From NCBI GenBank assembly GCA_016213775.1, contig JACQZR010000039.1:1-64000 (forward strand): a stretch of DNA of 64,000 nucleotides. The letters are read 5' to 3'. Each line of letters starts with the position of its first letter. Positions within the stretch are counted from its first letter, which is position 1. The notes below the pieces were generated by a model. It was not told the origin of the DNA, did not search any database, and saw only the letters and a program-made list of their open reading frames with translations. The stretch is from Acidobacteriota bacterium. Lineage in GTDB: Bacteria; Acidobacteriota; Terriglobia; Bryobacterales; Bryobacteraceae. The translations under genes and the position numbers were made by a program. Below are positions 41,475 to 51,400 of the stretch, piece after piece.

Positions 41475-42407
41475 TCAGCTATTCAGGAACGCCGACCAGC
41501 GGAAGTTGTCGCCGGGTTGTTCATCGCTGAGGGCGCGTTCGATCGCCATATCGGCGACGGCGTTGATGACCCACTCGAAGTTCTCAGGGCCGACGGAGTT
41601 GTAGTCGGCGTCGGGGGCGGGGTTGAGGAAGTCAATAGCGTACGGCACCCCATCGCGGCAGGCAAACTCGACGGTATTGAGGTCGTAGCCGAGGGCGCGG
41701 CAGATGGTGAGGCAATCGCGCGTGACGCGATCGTGCATTGCGCCATCGAGAGGAGGGGCGTTCTTCACGTAGCGATCCTGATGCGGCTGGCGCGGGTCGT
41801 AGCGCATGATGTGCACGTTCTTGCGGTTGATGACGTAGCAGCGGAAGTAGTCGTCGAACTCGATGCCTTCCTGGAGCGTCATACAGAGATCGCCTGTGTC
41901 GTGATAGGCAGCGAAGAACTCTTCAGGGTTGGTGACCTTGTAGACGCTCTTCCAGCCGCCGCCACTGTGGGGCTTGAGGAAGGCGGGGAAGCCGATGTAT
42001 TGGAAGACGGCGTCCCAATCGAGAGGGTACTTCAAGTTGCGCATCGACTTTGAGGTGGTCCCGGGCGGATGGACGAAGTGAGGAAGCACCACAGTCTTCG
42101 GAATCGCGATACCCATTTTGGAGGCGAGCGCGTAGTTGAAGAACTTGTCGTCGGCGCTCCACCAGAAAGGGTTGTTGATGACGATGGTGCCGCTGAGGGC
42201 GGCGTTCTTCAATGCCGCGCGGTAGAAGGGGATGTCGTGCGAGATACGGTCGATGATAACGCGATAGCCGGTGGGCTCCGCCATCTTTATGGCGTCAAAG
42301 AGTACGGCTTCGGCGCGAACGCCTTCGACATTGCGGGAGTTGATGCGGTCCATCAACGCCCATGGAAAGGTATCTTCCATGCCGAACAGAACACCGATTT
42401 TGTTCAT
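41475..42407 (-). CDS. ATP-grasp protein paired with an esterase
   Basis: 310 residues from MNKIGVLFGMEDTF, with GGAGAA 8 bases upstream; longer frames overlap the esterase gene. ATP-grasp features: FPAFLKPHSGGGWKSVYKV (lysine and glycine-rich loop), CMTLQEGIEFDDYFRCYVIN, and metal-binding YAIDFLNPAPDADYNSVGPENF at the C-terminus. Resembles RimK/D-Ala-ligase-type enzymes, with a product acid-amine ligation. It differs from the ATP-grasp of the GCS2 operon. The esterase ends 28 bases upstream, so they are probably one transcript. Confidence 0.82.
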   Translation of the reverse strand: MNKIGVLFGMEDTFPWALMDRINSRNVEGVRAEAVLFDAIKMAEPTGYRVIIDRISHDIPFYRAALKNAALSGTIVINNPFWWSADDKFFNYALASKMGIAIPKTVVLPHFVHPPGTTSKSMRNLKYPLDWDAVFQYIGFPAFLKPHSGGGWKSVYKVTNPEEFFAAYHDTGDLCMTLQEGIEFDDYFRCYVINRKNVHIMRYDPRQPHQDRYVKNAPPLDGAMHDRVTRDCLTICRALGYDLNTVEFACRDGVPYAIDFLNPAPDADYNSVGPENFEWVINAVADMAIERALSDEQPGDNFRWSAFLNS

Positions 42408-42435
42408 GGATTGGTTCTCCAGTGAGTCGAGTGGT

Positions 42436-43149
42436 TTAGAAGAATTTGCGAGCCATGTCCTGCCACCAGGGCCAGTCGTGCCCGGTTCCATTGGCCCAGA
42501 CATCCAGGTAATGCGGAATGCCTTTGCCGTTGAGGATGTCCGAGAGCCGCAGGTTCTCTCCCAGGCAGATGTCGTGCTCGCCTGTTGCCAGCACGAGCCG
42601 GAGGCCGTTGCGATAGCGGCTGAGGTACCAGTCGTCGCTGAGATTGGGAAGGAAATCCGCCGGGCTGTTGAAGTAGGCGTCCTCATTGAAGAATCCGGAG
42701 AGGAACTGGTGCATGTCGAATGCGCCGCTCATGCTGACGCAGGTGTGCACGATGTCGGGATGGCGGAGTGCGAAGTTGACGGAATGATAACCGCCGAAGC
42801 TGCATCCGGTGACGGCGATGCGATCGGCGCCGGTCCAATTCCGCAGCAGCGGGAGCGCCTCCGCGGTGAGATAGCGATCGTACTGGTTGTGGCGGCGGAC
42901 CCGGTCGGCGGGGTGGACGTGGCGGTTGTACCAGCTTTCGGCATCGACGCTATCGACGCACATCAGGCGCAGTGCGCCGCTGTCGATTCGCGGGGCGAGC
43001 ACCGAGACCATACCACGGTCTTCGTATTCGAAGAATCGTCCCTGGGAGGTGGGGAAAACGAGAACCGGCATGCCGGCATGCCCGAAGGCGAGCAACTCCA
43101 TATCCCGGCCCAGCGTGGGACTGAACCACTTGTGGTATTCGCGATGCAT
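42436..43149 (-). CDS. Putative alpha/beta-hydrolase esterase
   Basis: 237 residues. The alpha/beta-hydrolase nucleophile elbow is GCSFGG (RIAVTGCSFGGYHSVNFALRH), with the catalytic Asp probably in LATGEHDICLGE and His in WANGTGHDWPWWQDM. The overall form matches the COG4947-type bacterial esterases, often next to ATP-grasp genes. No signal peptide. A start at the first ATG gives MHREYHKWFSPTLGRDMEL, which fits family N-termini. It may hydrolyse or activate the ester substrate of the neighbouring ligase; this is inference from pairing. Confidence 0.82.
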   Translation of the reverse strand: MHREYHKWFSPTLGRDMELLAFGHAGMPVLVFPTSQGRFFEYEDRGMVSVLAPRIDSGALRLMCVDSVDAESWYNRHVHPADRVRRHNQYDRYLTAEALPLLRNWTGADRIAVTGCSFGGYHSVNFALRHPDIVHTCVSMSGAFDMHQFLSGFFNEDAYFNSPADFLPNLSDDWYLSRYRNGLRLVLATGEHDICLGENLRLSDILNGKGIPHYLDVWANGTGHDWPWWQDMARKFF

Positions 43150-43167
43150 GGAAGGCTTAGGAAGGTT

Positions 43168-43195
43168 TTGCAGATACCAATTCTTATCCTATCAA
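43168..43195 (+). promoter_or_regulatory. Possible promoter of the M16 peptidase operon
   Basis: TTGCAG (43168-43173), 16 bases, TATCAA (43190-43195), then 33 bases to the ATG at 43229. The -35 matches TTGACA at four of six positions. This 79-base divergent gap must also hold the esterase promoter. Confidence 0.35.
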
Positions 43196-43228
43196 ACGGA
43201 AACCGCGCGGACCGGAGATAATAAGAGA

Positions 43229-44743
43229 ATGAAATCGCGATGGTTGCTGTGGGCTTGCTGCACCCTAATTCCGGCTATCCTGGCCGCGCAGGATCTTCAG
43301 GAGTTTGAGAAAAAGATCACGGAGTTCGATTTGCCCAACGGTCTGCACTTCATTGTGCTGCGGCGTCCGCAAGCTCCGGTTGTCTCGATGGTGACCCAGG
43401 TGAATGTGGGCAGCGCGAACGATCCGGCGGGCAAGACCGGGCTTGCTCACATGCTGGAGCACATGGCCTTCAAGGGCACTGACTCGCTCGGTACAAACAA
43501 CTGGCTGGCGGAAAAGAAGTGGCTGTCCGATGTCGAGTCGACTTACGACAAGCTCGAGATCGAAAAGAACAAAGGCCCACGCGGTTCCGCCGAGGCGATG
43601 AAGAAACTGGAGGGGGAACTGAAGGCGGCCATCGAAAAGGCGAATGGCTATGTCGTGAAGGAAGCGTACTCGAAGATCGTGTCGCAGAACGGCGGGGTCG
43701 GTATGAATGCCAGCACCTCCAACGAAGTAACCACGTACTTTTACTCGCTGCCTTCCAATCGCATCGAGTTGTGGTTTCTGCTCACGTCACAGGTGTTCCG
43801 GCAGCCGATCATGCGCGAGTTCTACAAGGAGCGCGATGTCGTGCGCGAGGAACGGCGCAGGAGCTTCGAATCGAACCCGCAGGGCAAGATGCAGGATGTG
43901 TTGCTGACCACCGCGTTTCTGGCGCATCCGCAACGCACGCTCATCGGGTGGGCGAGCGACATTGAGAATCTGCGCGCCCGTGACGCGGAGGCGCTGTTCA
44001 AGACGTACTACGTGCCTTCGAACATGGTGATGGTGCTGGCGGGCGATGTGGATCCAGCGGAGATGAAGCGGCTGGCGCAAGTCTATTTCGGCGGGATTCC
44101 GGCGGGTCCGGCGCCTCCGCGAATTATCACGGAGGAGCCCAAGCAAGAGGGCGAGCGGCGCACGGCGGTGGAAGCACAGGCGCAGCCGTTTGTTTATATC
44201 GGATACAAGCGGCCGGAGGCGGGGCATGCGGATGCCGCGCCACTGAGTGTGCTTGCCGGGGCGATGTCGGGACGCGCGGGCATCCTTTATAAAGAGTTGG
44301 TGGAAGAGAAGAAAGTGTCGCTGGTCACTTTCGCCGCGGATAGTTTCATTGGCGGCAAGTTTCAGGGGCTGTTCACGTTCATCGTAGTGCCTGCGGCGGG
44401 CAAGACGGGTGACGACAACGAGAAGGCGCTCAATCTCATCATTGAGCGGATGAAGAAGGAGAAAGTGGACCAGGCCATTCTCGACCGCGTGAAGACGCAG
44501 GTGCGCGCGGGGCTGGTTCGCGCGCTGGACAGCAACATGGGCATGGCGCAGCGCCTGGCCTCCAACTACATTCTGTATGGCGACTGGCGCCGCATGTTCA
44601 CGCGCATCCAGGAAGTGGACAAAGTGACCGCGGATGATGTTCTGCGTGTCGCCAAAACCTACCTCATCGACAACAACAAGACCGCCGTTTATCTCAAGAC
44701 CCCTGGCGAAAAGAAAGACGGAGACAAGGAGGCCGCGAAATGA
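43229..44743 (+). CDS. M16 zinc peptidase, active subunit
   Basis: 504 residues from MKSRWLLWACCTLIP (ATG 43229, GGAGA upstream). Signal peptide, then M16 N-domain with FDLPNGLHFIVLRRP and the inverted zinc motif HMLEH in GLAHMLEHMAFKG. An unusual charged insertion (VESTYDKLEIEKNKGPRGS) follows, then the usual VTTYFYSLPSNRIELWFLL and VVREERRRSFESNPQGKM. C-domain includes HPQRTLIGWASDIENL and SNMVMVLAGDVDPAEMKRL. Predicted periplasmic pair partner: the next gene overlaps its stop by 4 bases (ATGA) and encodes an M16 homologue without the zinc site, as in known two-subunit M16B enzymes. Confidence 0.9.
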   Translation: MKSRWLLWACCTLIPAILAAQDLQEFEKKITEFDLPNGLHFIVLRRPQAPVVSMVTQVNVGSANDPAGKTGLAHMLEHMAFKGTDSLGTNNWLAEKKWLSDVESTYDKLEIEKNKGPRGSAEAMKKLEGELKAAIEKANGYVVKEAYSKIVSQNGGVGMNASTSNEVTTYFYSLPSNRIELWFLLTSQVFRQPIMREFYKERDVVREERRRSFESNPQGKMQDVLLTTAFLAHPQRTLIGWASDIENLRARDAEALFKTYYVPSNMVMVLAGDVDPAEMKRLAQVYFGGIPAGPAPPRIITEEPKQEGERRTAVEAQAQPFVYIGYKRPEAGHADAAPLSVLAGAMSGRAGILYKELVEEKKVSLVTFAADSFIGGKFQGLFTFIVVPAAGKTGDDNEKALNLIIERMKKEKVDQAILDRVKTQVRAGLVRALDSNMGMAQRLASNYILYGDWRRMFTRIQEVDKVTADDVLRVAKTYLIDNNKTAVYLKTPGEKKDGDKEAAK

Positions 44744-46827
44744 TTCTCTCGATACTGCTCAGTGTGGCGACAGCCATCGCGACGGCGCAGACGGCTGCGC
44801 CCAAGAAGTCGGTGAAGGATCTGAAGTTCAAGCCTCTGGGCGAAATCAAGATTCCGGAGATTTCGAGTTTCACGCTTCCGAACGGGATGCGTGTGCATCT
44901 GCTGGAGAATCACGAACTGCCGCTTGTGCGCGGCAACGCGACCATCCGCGTCGGAAACGTCTTCGATCCGGCAGACAAGACCGGGCTCGCGGATGTTTTC
45001 GATCAGTCCCTTCGTCTCGGGGGAACCAAGGATAAGACCGGCGATCAGATTAACCAGCTTCTGGAAAACATTGCGGCGTCGGTAGAGAGCGGGGTTGGCG
45101 AGACATCAGGGTCGCTTTCGTTCAACACTCTGCGTGAGCACTCCGATGTCGTCCTGGGGATTTTTCACGATCTATTGGTGGCGCCGGAGTTCCGTCAGGA
45201 CAAAATCGACGTGGTGAAGACGCAACTGCGGAGCGCGATTGCGCGGCGGAATGACAATGCGAGTGGGATCACGTCGCGCGAGTTCAGCAGTCTGCTGTAT
45301 GGCCCGACGACTCCGTGGGGGCGCGATATGGAATATGAGACGCTCGAACGCGTGTCGCGCGACGACCTGATTGCGTACCACAAGCGGTTCTACTTTCCGT
45401 CGAACGTGATTCTCTCCATCAGTGGGGATTTCGTTTCCTCCACGTTGCACGCGAAGTTGGAGAAGATGTTCGCGGATTGGACCGTGAAACAGAATCCTGC
45501 TCCCGCGTTTCCGCCCGTCACGCACAAGGCGAAGCCGGGGATCCATCTTGCGGAGAAGCCGGATGTGACGCAGGCGTTCTTCCGGCTGGGCCACATGGGT
45601 GGGCTGCTCAGCGACAAGGATTATCCGGCGCTGGAGGTGATGAACGATATTCTCGGCGGTAACGGGTTCTCCAGCCGCTTGATGCAGAAGGTCCGCAGCG
45701 ATATGGGGCTGGCCTACAACGTCAGTTCGTCGTGGGGCGTTGGGTTCCATCATCCGGGGCTGTTCTCGATCACTGGCGGGACCAAGTCGTCGTCGATCGT
45801 CGATGCGTTGAAAGCGGTGTACGGCGAGGTGGAGCGGATTCGCACGAACGAGGTGACCGATGAAGAATTGCAGATCGCCAAGGACAGCACGCTCAACAGT
45901 TTTGTCTTCAACTTCGCTTCTCCGGCGCAGACGCTGGGGCGTTTGATCACGTACGAGTACAACGGGTACCCGAAGGATTTCCTGTTCCAGTATCAGAAGG
46001 CTGTAGCCGCGGTGACCAAGGCCGATGTGTTGCGCGTAGCCAAGCAATACCTCAAGCCGGAGGAGTTCGTGGTTGTGGTGACCGGGAATTCGAAGGACTT
46101 CGGCACGCAGTTAACCGCGCTCAATCAACCCGTGGCGAAGATTGACCTGACCATTCCGGAACCGAAGCGGGCAGCGGCGAAGATGGATGCGGGCTCGATG
46201 GCGAAGGGCAAGCAACTGCTAGCGGAACTGCAGAAGGCGGTGGGCGGCGCGGACAAGCTTGCCGCGGTTCAGGATTACTCGCATACGGCCGATGTGAGTT
46301 TGACGTCCGGACAGGGTGGCATGAAGGTGACGCAGATCACGCAGGTGATTCCGCCGGCGATCCGATTTGAGCAGGTGCTGCCATTTGGACGCGTCATCAT
46401 CTTCTCCGATGGCAAGGGCAGCGGGTGGTTGAAGACGCCGCAAGGAGAGATGCCGATGCCCGCTCAGGTGGCAAAACAGGCGGCTGAGGAATTGTTCCGG
46501 GTTCAGCCATGGCTGTGGCTGAGTGACCGTGACCCCAATCGAACCGTCAACGCCACAGGAGCCCGTACGGTGGAGATCAGCGATAAATCGAATAACTGGA
46601 TCAAGCTGACGCTCGCTGAGAACGGACTGCTGGAAAAGGTGAACTTCAAGGGAGGGGATGGGTCAGTGGAGGCAGAGGCGGTGTATTCGGATTGGAAGGA
46701 TGTGAATGGGCTGAAACTGCCGCACGGTGCCAAGTTGTCGCAGGGCGGGAAACCTGCCGCCGACATTTCCGTCAAAGAATATAGGATCAATTCCGGTTTG
46801 AAGATGGAGGAGCTGGGGAAGAAATGA
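44740..46827 (+). CDS. Inactive M16 homologue fused to a LolA-like domain
   Basis: 695 residues. Signal peptide, M16-like N-domain (FTLPNGMRVHLLENHELPLV) in which the zinc motif is replaced by GLADVFDQ, so it cannot bind zinc; C-domain continues to about residue 475. Residues about 485-695 are an added beta-rich domain like LolA/DUF4292 or outer-membrane lipoprotein-sorting folds (AKGKQLLAELQKAVGGADKL, WLKTPQGEMPMPAQVAKQ, YSDWKDVNGLKLPHGAKL, ADISVKEYRIN). It probably forms a heterodimer with the active M16 subunit and adds a lipoprotein- or lipid-binding part. Starts in an ATGA overlap. Confidence 0.85.
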   Translation: MILSILLSVATAIATAQTAAPKKSVKDLKFKPLGEIKIPEISSFTLPNGMRVHLLENHELPLVRGNATIRVGNVFDPADKTGLADVFDQSLRLGGTKDKTGDQINQLLENIAASVESGVGETSGSLSFNTLREHSDVVLGIFHDLLVAPEFRQDKIDVVKTQLRSAIARRNDNASGITSREFSSLLYGPTTPWGRDMEYETLERVSRDDLIAYHKRFYFPSNVILSISGDFVSSTLHAKLEKMFADWTVKQNPAPAFPPVTHKAKPGIHLAEKPDVTQAFFRLGHMGGLLSDKDYPALEVMNDILGGNGFSSRLMQKVRSDMGLAYNVSSSWGVGFHHPGLFSITGGTKSSSIVDALKAVYGEVERIRTNEVTDEELQIAKDSTLNSFVFNFASPAQTLGRLITYEYNGYPKDFLFQYQKAVAAVTKADVLRVAKQYLKPEEFVVVVTGNSKDFGTQLTALNQPVAKIDLTIPEPKRAAAKMDAGSMAKGKQLLAELQKAVGGADKLAAVQDYSHTADVSLTSGQGGMKVTQITQVIPPAIRFEQVLPFGRVIIFSDGKGSGWLKTPQGEMPMPAQVAKQAAEELFRVQPWLWLSDRDPNRTVNATGARTVEISDKSNNWIKLTLAENGLLEKVNFKGGDGSVEAEAVYSDWKDVNGLKLPHGAKLSQGGKPAADISVKEYRINSGLKMEELGKK

Positions 46828-47633
46828 TGACGCGGCGGTGCTGGATACTGGGCTCGGCGGGGTGTGCCGGCGGGACTTTGCTGGCGCAAACGCGCGAGGC
46901 GAAGGGCAAGGCGGCAGTGGAGGCGGCTTTGGCCGCGCTGGGCGGTGCGCGATTCATGGCGATGCGCGACCGCACGGAGAATGGGCGCGCCTATTCCTTC
47001 TACCGCGACCAGCTTTCGGGGCGTTCCCACGCTCGCTTTTATACGCGTTACCTGACGCGTCCGGAGCCGCCGAGGATTGACTTCTTTGGACTTCGCGAAC
47101 GGCAGTCGTTTGGCAAGGACAAGGAAGAGTCGGCTGTCCTTTTCACGGAAACCGAGGGCTGGTCCATCACCTACCGTGGCGCGCGGCCGATCGGCAAGGA
47201 GATTGAAGACCGGTTTCGCGATTCGACGCGGCGCAACATTTTCTACATGCTCCGGCAGCGGATGGGCGAACCGGGGATGATCATCGAACAGATCGCCGAA
47301 GAAGTGGTGGAGAACAAGCCGGCGAAAATCGTCACCATCACCGATTCGGACAATCGCGTGGTGAAGGTGTTTTTCCATACGAGCACTGGGCTTCCCTTCA
47401 AGCAGGAATACTTCCGGCGTGATGCGAAGACGCGTGAGCGAATTGAAGAGGTGTCGTACTTTTCCAAATACCGCGACGCAGGCGGAGTGCAGTGGCCCCT
47501 CCAGATCGAGAAGCAGCGTAATGGAGAGAAGCTTGTGGAGATCTTCTCGGACACGGTGCAGATCAACAAGGATCTGAAGGAAGATCTGTTCACGCTGCCG
47601 ACGACGATGAAAGTGCTGCCGCAGGCGCGCTAG
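46824..47633 (+). CDS. Secreted LolA-like domain protein
   Basis: 269 residues, starting at ATGATG that overlaps the previous stop. Leader MMTRRCWILGSAGCAGGTLLAQ (Tat-like RR and a Cys region). The remainder resembles the extra domain of the previous gene: VEAALAALGGARFMAMRD near the start, and FSKYRDAGGVQWPLQIEKQ, like the DWKDVNGLKLPHGAKL segment there. A duplicated lipid- or lipoprotein-handling domain next to a periplasmic peptidase pair suggests envelope quality control. The exact family is not certain. Confidence 0.78.
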   Translation: MMTRRCWILGSAGCAGGTLLAQTREAKGKAAVEAALAALGGARFMAMRDRTENGRAYSFYRDQLSGRSHARFYTRYLTRPEPPRIDFFGLRERQSFGKDKEESAVLFTETEGWSITYRGARPIGKEIEDRFRDSTRRNIFYMLRQRMGEPGMIIEQIAEEVVENKPAKIVTITDSDNRVVKVFFHTSTGLPFKQEYFRRDAKTRERIEEVSYFSKYRDAGGVQWPLQIEKQRNGEKLVEIFSDTVQINKDLKEDLFTLPTTMKVLPQAR

Positions 47634-47637
47634 GCAG

Positions 47638-48336
47638 CTACGGACGATAGCGCCGCAACAGCCCCAGAGCCAGGAAGCCTGCGCCGCAGAGCAGCAGGTT
47701 GGTGGGCTCTGGGGCAACAAGGTCACCGCTCACCTCGAACATTACTGTCCCGTTCGGGCTGAGTTGCGCGAAGGAAGATGCCGGGGCAAAACCGGCGTCC
47801 AACTGGCCGATGGACCCGTCGCTCATTGCGAGCGACAGCGCCCCGTATGCGACGCCCGCGCCAACCGTTGGCACGAGACCGGCCTTCGATTCCCACAGTA
47901 AGCCGCCATCGGAGGTGTTGAGCGCCTGAATGGTGAGCAGGTAGTTGCCGGGTCCCAATGTCAGGCCGGAGAAGAGCAATGTCGGGCTACCGGGAGCAGG
48001 CGCGACAAACGGGATTCCGGCGCCGGTGACCGGGCTTGCGATGTTGTTGGCCGCTGTCGTGCCGGGGCCGGCGATATTGGTCAGGTACGCCTTGTACTGT
48101 TCGGGCTGCCCGGCGAGGGCCGGCACGTTTGCGAACAGATAGGCGCTGATGCTGACGTTGGTGTAGCTGACGGACTGGGTCCAGGAAACGACGGCAGCGC
48201 CGGTAACGGTGGAGCCGGGGTCATTCAACTGCAGGGAGTTGGGCGGTGGTCCATCCACGGCACTGATGATCGTGGCGGCGGGCAATGTTGCGCCCGCGAA
48301 AAAAAGCATAGGGGTAAGCCACCATTTGGCGGACAT
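47638..48336 (-). CDS. PEP-CTERM sorted secreted protein
   Basis: 232 residues from MSAKWWLTPM, with GGAGGAAAACT upstream. Signal peptide (MLFFAGATLPAA), beta-rich body with no recognised domain (VVSWTQSVSYTNVSISAYLF, SPTLLFSGLTLGPGNYLLTI), then the sorting tail VAPEPTNLLLCGAGF, a hydrophobic helix, and RRYRP. Proteins with this tail are processed by exosortase. No exosortase is in the window, so it acts on a system encoded elsewhere. Confidence 0.88.
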   Translation of the reverse strand: MSAKWWLTPMLFFAGATLPAATIISAVDGPPPNSLQLNDPGSTVTGAAVVSWTQSVSYTNVSISAYLFANVPALAGQPEQYKAYLTNIAGPGTTAANNIASPVTGAGIPFVAPAPGSPTLLFSGLTLGPGNYLLTIQALNTSDGGLLWESKAGLVPTVGAGVAYGALSLAMSDGSIGQLDAGFAPASSFAQLSPNGTVMFEVSGDLVAPEPTNLLLCGAGFLALGLLRRYRP

Positions 48337-48425
48337 AGTTTTCCTCCGACTTGGATGTTGCGGCCGTCTCGTGCGGCCTTCAACCATCCAGGCGCGGGAC
48401 GCGGAGGAATTCGCTCACGCGGGAG

Positions 48426-51400
48426 CTATTTCTGTGTGCCCTTGCTGAGTTTGCGGAAGTACTCGGCGACGGATTCCGCATAGCCGGCGGGGATTGAATC
48501 CGACGGCGCAGTGCGTGCCTGACCGCCCTGCTTCTCTTCAATCTGGCGGCGGAGCTGGATCTCCAACTGCTGCAGACTGGGAAGAAGCTGACGAACGATC
48601 TGGTCGATGAGGGCGGGGTTGCCCTGGAAGCGCGAAGGATCCATGCGCGCCATCTGGCGCATGAGCTCCTGAATGTCACGAGTGGTGTCCTGGCCGGCTT
48701 CGCCCGATTGGCGGAGCTGCTGCAACTCGCGCATGCTGTCGCGGTATGCGCCTTCGATACCACGTTGGACTTCGGCGGGGATGGGCCCGTCGATGCGGCG
48801 TGTGCCGTCGACAGAGCCGCGGTTGCCCCAGTTGCCGTCGCGAGGTCCGTAGCCGCCGGCTCCGGTCATCGGGCCGGGCTGACCCATCTGCTGTCCGCGC
48901 TGGCCACCTTGTTGACCGCCCTGCCCCTGCTGCCCTTGCTGACCCTGTTGTTGACCCTGACCTTGCTGCCCCTGCTGACCCTGGCCCTGCTGCTGGCCTT
49001 GGCCCTGTTGTTGACCCTGTTGTCCCTGCTGTTGGCCCTGACGCTGCTGTTGGCCCTGACCCTGCTGTTGGCCCTGACCCTGCTGTTGGCCCTGACCCTG
49101 CTGTTGGCCCTGACCCTGCTGTTGGCCGCGTTGACCCTGCTGTCCTTGTTGCTGCTGGCCTTGCTGCCCGTTGAGGGATTCCAATTGCGAGCGTAGGCGC
49201 TCCACCTGATTGAGTGCGCGCTCCATGTCGTTGCCAGCTTGAGCACCGCCTTCGCGCTGCATACGCTCCTGCGCCTGGCGCAGGCTCTCTTTCGCGCGTT
49301 CCAGGGAATCGGTCATGCGCTGTTCGCGTGAGTAGACCTGCGGACCCTGTCCGCGACGGACCCATTCGGCTGTGAGGCGCATGTCGCGCGTCACTTCGCT
49401 ACCCTGCATTTCGCCGACGGCCTCGCGCACTTTGGACGAAGCGGCGCGGTTGGTGCCCGCGAGATCGCGCGCAGCTTTCTGCATGTCCTTTTCGAGCTGT
49501 TCCATGCGGCCAGCCAGTTCATCCTTCTGTCGAGCCACTTCCTGGGACTTGCGCATGTTTTCGGAAAGCTGGCGCAGATCGTTCTGCTGTTGACCCTGGC
49601 CGTACATCTGCTTCAGCTCGTTCTGCATCTGCTTCTGCCGTTCGGCGATTTGCTCGGCCCGGCGGACGAGATCGTTCATCTGGCCGGATGCTTCCTGCTG
49701 GCGCATGCCGGAAAGGGTGTTGGTGGCTTCCTGGAGACGTTCGGCGGCGCGGCGTGCGCTTGCTTCACCGGCCTGATCGTTACCAGTGTGACGCATGTCC
49801 TCGGTGGCCTGGCGGAGGCGTTCCAGCGAGCGCTCCAAGCGCGGATCGGTCTGCCCGCGCTGCTGCTGCAACCGGGCCATCTGTTGTTGCTGCTGTTGCT
49901 GTTGTTGCTGGCGTTGTTGCTGCTGCTGGCCCTGCTGTCCGCCTTGGGCGCCGGCCTGCTGCTGGCCTTGCTGGCCCTGCTGGCTCTGCTGTCCTTGTTG
50001 ACCCTGTTGACCGGCCTGCTGGCTCTGCTGACCCTGTTGTCCCTGCTGGTTCTGCTGACCGCCGTTGGCCATCTGCTCCATCTGCTTCTGCAACTGTTCG
50101 GCTTCACGGCGCAGCATCTCCTGCTGCCAGCGCTGTTGCGGAGTCTGCTTCTGCTGCTGGTTCTTCATCTGCTCAGCGAGTTCTTTTTGCCGCCGTGCGA
50201 GTTGTTCCAGCTTCTGAAGGGCTTCGTCCACTTCCTTCTTCTGCTGCTCGGCGGAGTTGCCGCCGCCGCCGCCGGACTGGCCGGTCTCATACTGATTCTT
50301 CTCGGTGTCGAGTTCGAGATCGAACATGCTGGCGAGGTCGCGTCCTCCGCCACCGCCGCCGCCACCACCCTGCTGACGGCCGAAGGCCACCTGGATTTCA
50401 CGGAACGTCGACTCCGCGCGCAACAGGTGCTGCAGTGCGACCTGTTCATGCGGGAGAGCATCTTTCCAACCCTGGGACTTCAGTTTGCCGGAGGCCTTGT
50501 CCATGGCTTCAGAAGCCTTGATCATGTCGGCCGTGAAGCTCTTGAACTGCGCGTTGGTGCCGGACAATTCGCGGCTCTGCATGCGCTGAGCGAGGCTCTT
50601 GGCCTGGTCGCGCAGCTTGCCCTGCGTTTCGGAAAGGAACTGCGCGTTCTCAGCAGCCGCTGCCCTGTTGTTCTTCTTGTCGCGGATCTGATTCCACGTC
50701 GCGGCGATGATTTCCTTCTGACGGGCAGAGATCTTCTGCTGGTCGTCCTGTTCGCCGCCGCCACCGCCACCGCCGCCCATTTGCTGCGACTGAGTGAACT
50801 CGTATTCGTATGGGATGGCTTCCACAAAGACCATGTCCGTCTGTGTTGTGGACCGTGCGTCACGGGCAACAGCGTACATGCTCACCACGTCACCGGGGAC
50901 GAGTTTGAAGTCCTCCAGCGTGATCATGGTCTTGCCTTGAACGTCTTTCTGGGCGCGTCCGCCAAGGTTGACGGTCTTCTCTTCGCCGCCGTTGACGGAG
51001 TACTTGAGCGACACGTCCTGCAAACCGAAATCGTCGGAGGCTTCCACTTCGACGGACACCTCTTCAATGGGCGAAACGCGAGCGTCGCCGCGGGGGCGGT
51101 GAATCTTGACGGTGGGCGGAAGCTCTTCGCGCGCTTCAATAAAGAAGTCCTCGCTGATGCGGACACGCTGGCCCTGATCGATGGCGGCGACGTGATACAT
51201 GCCTTCCTTTTCGATCTTCACGCGGGCCACCATCCAGCCGCCGTCGGCGGATTTCAGTGGAATCTGTGTCTGGTTGTCGATGACGAGGAGGGCTTCCTTC
51301 ACCGGCTTGTCGGTGAGGACGAAGACATCGGCTTCGGTGCCCGCAACGGCGCGGAGGTCGCCGCCCTTCTCCTCAGTCATGTCCTTCATGCCCGACCATG

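Noticed and set aside
49029-49118. CRISPR-like array of 18-base units
   Set aside because: Units are directly adjacent with no spacers and are in frame in a coding region.
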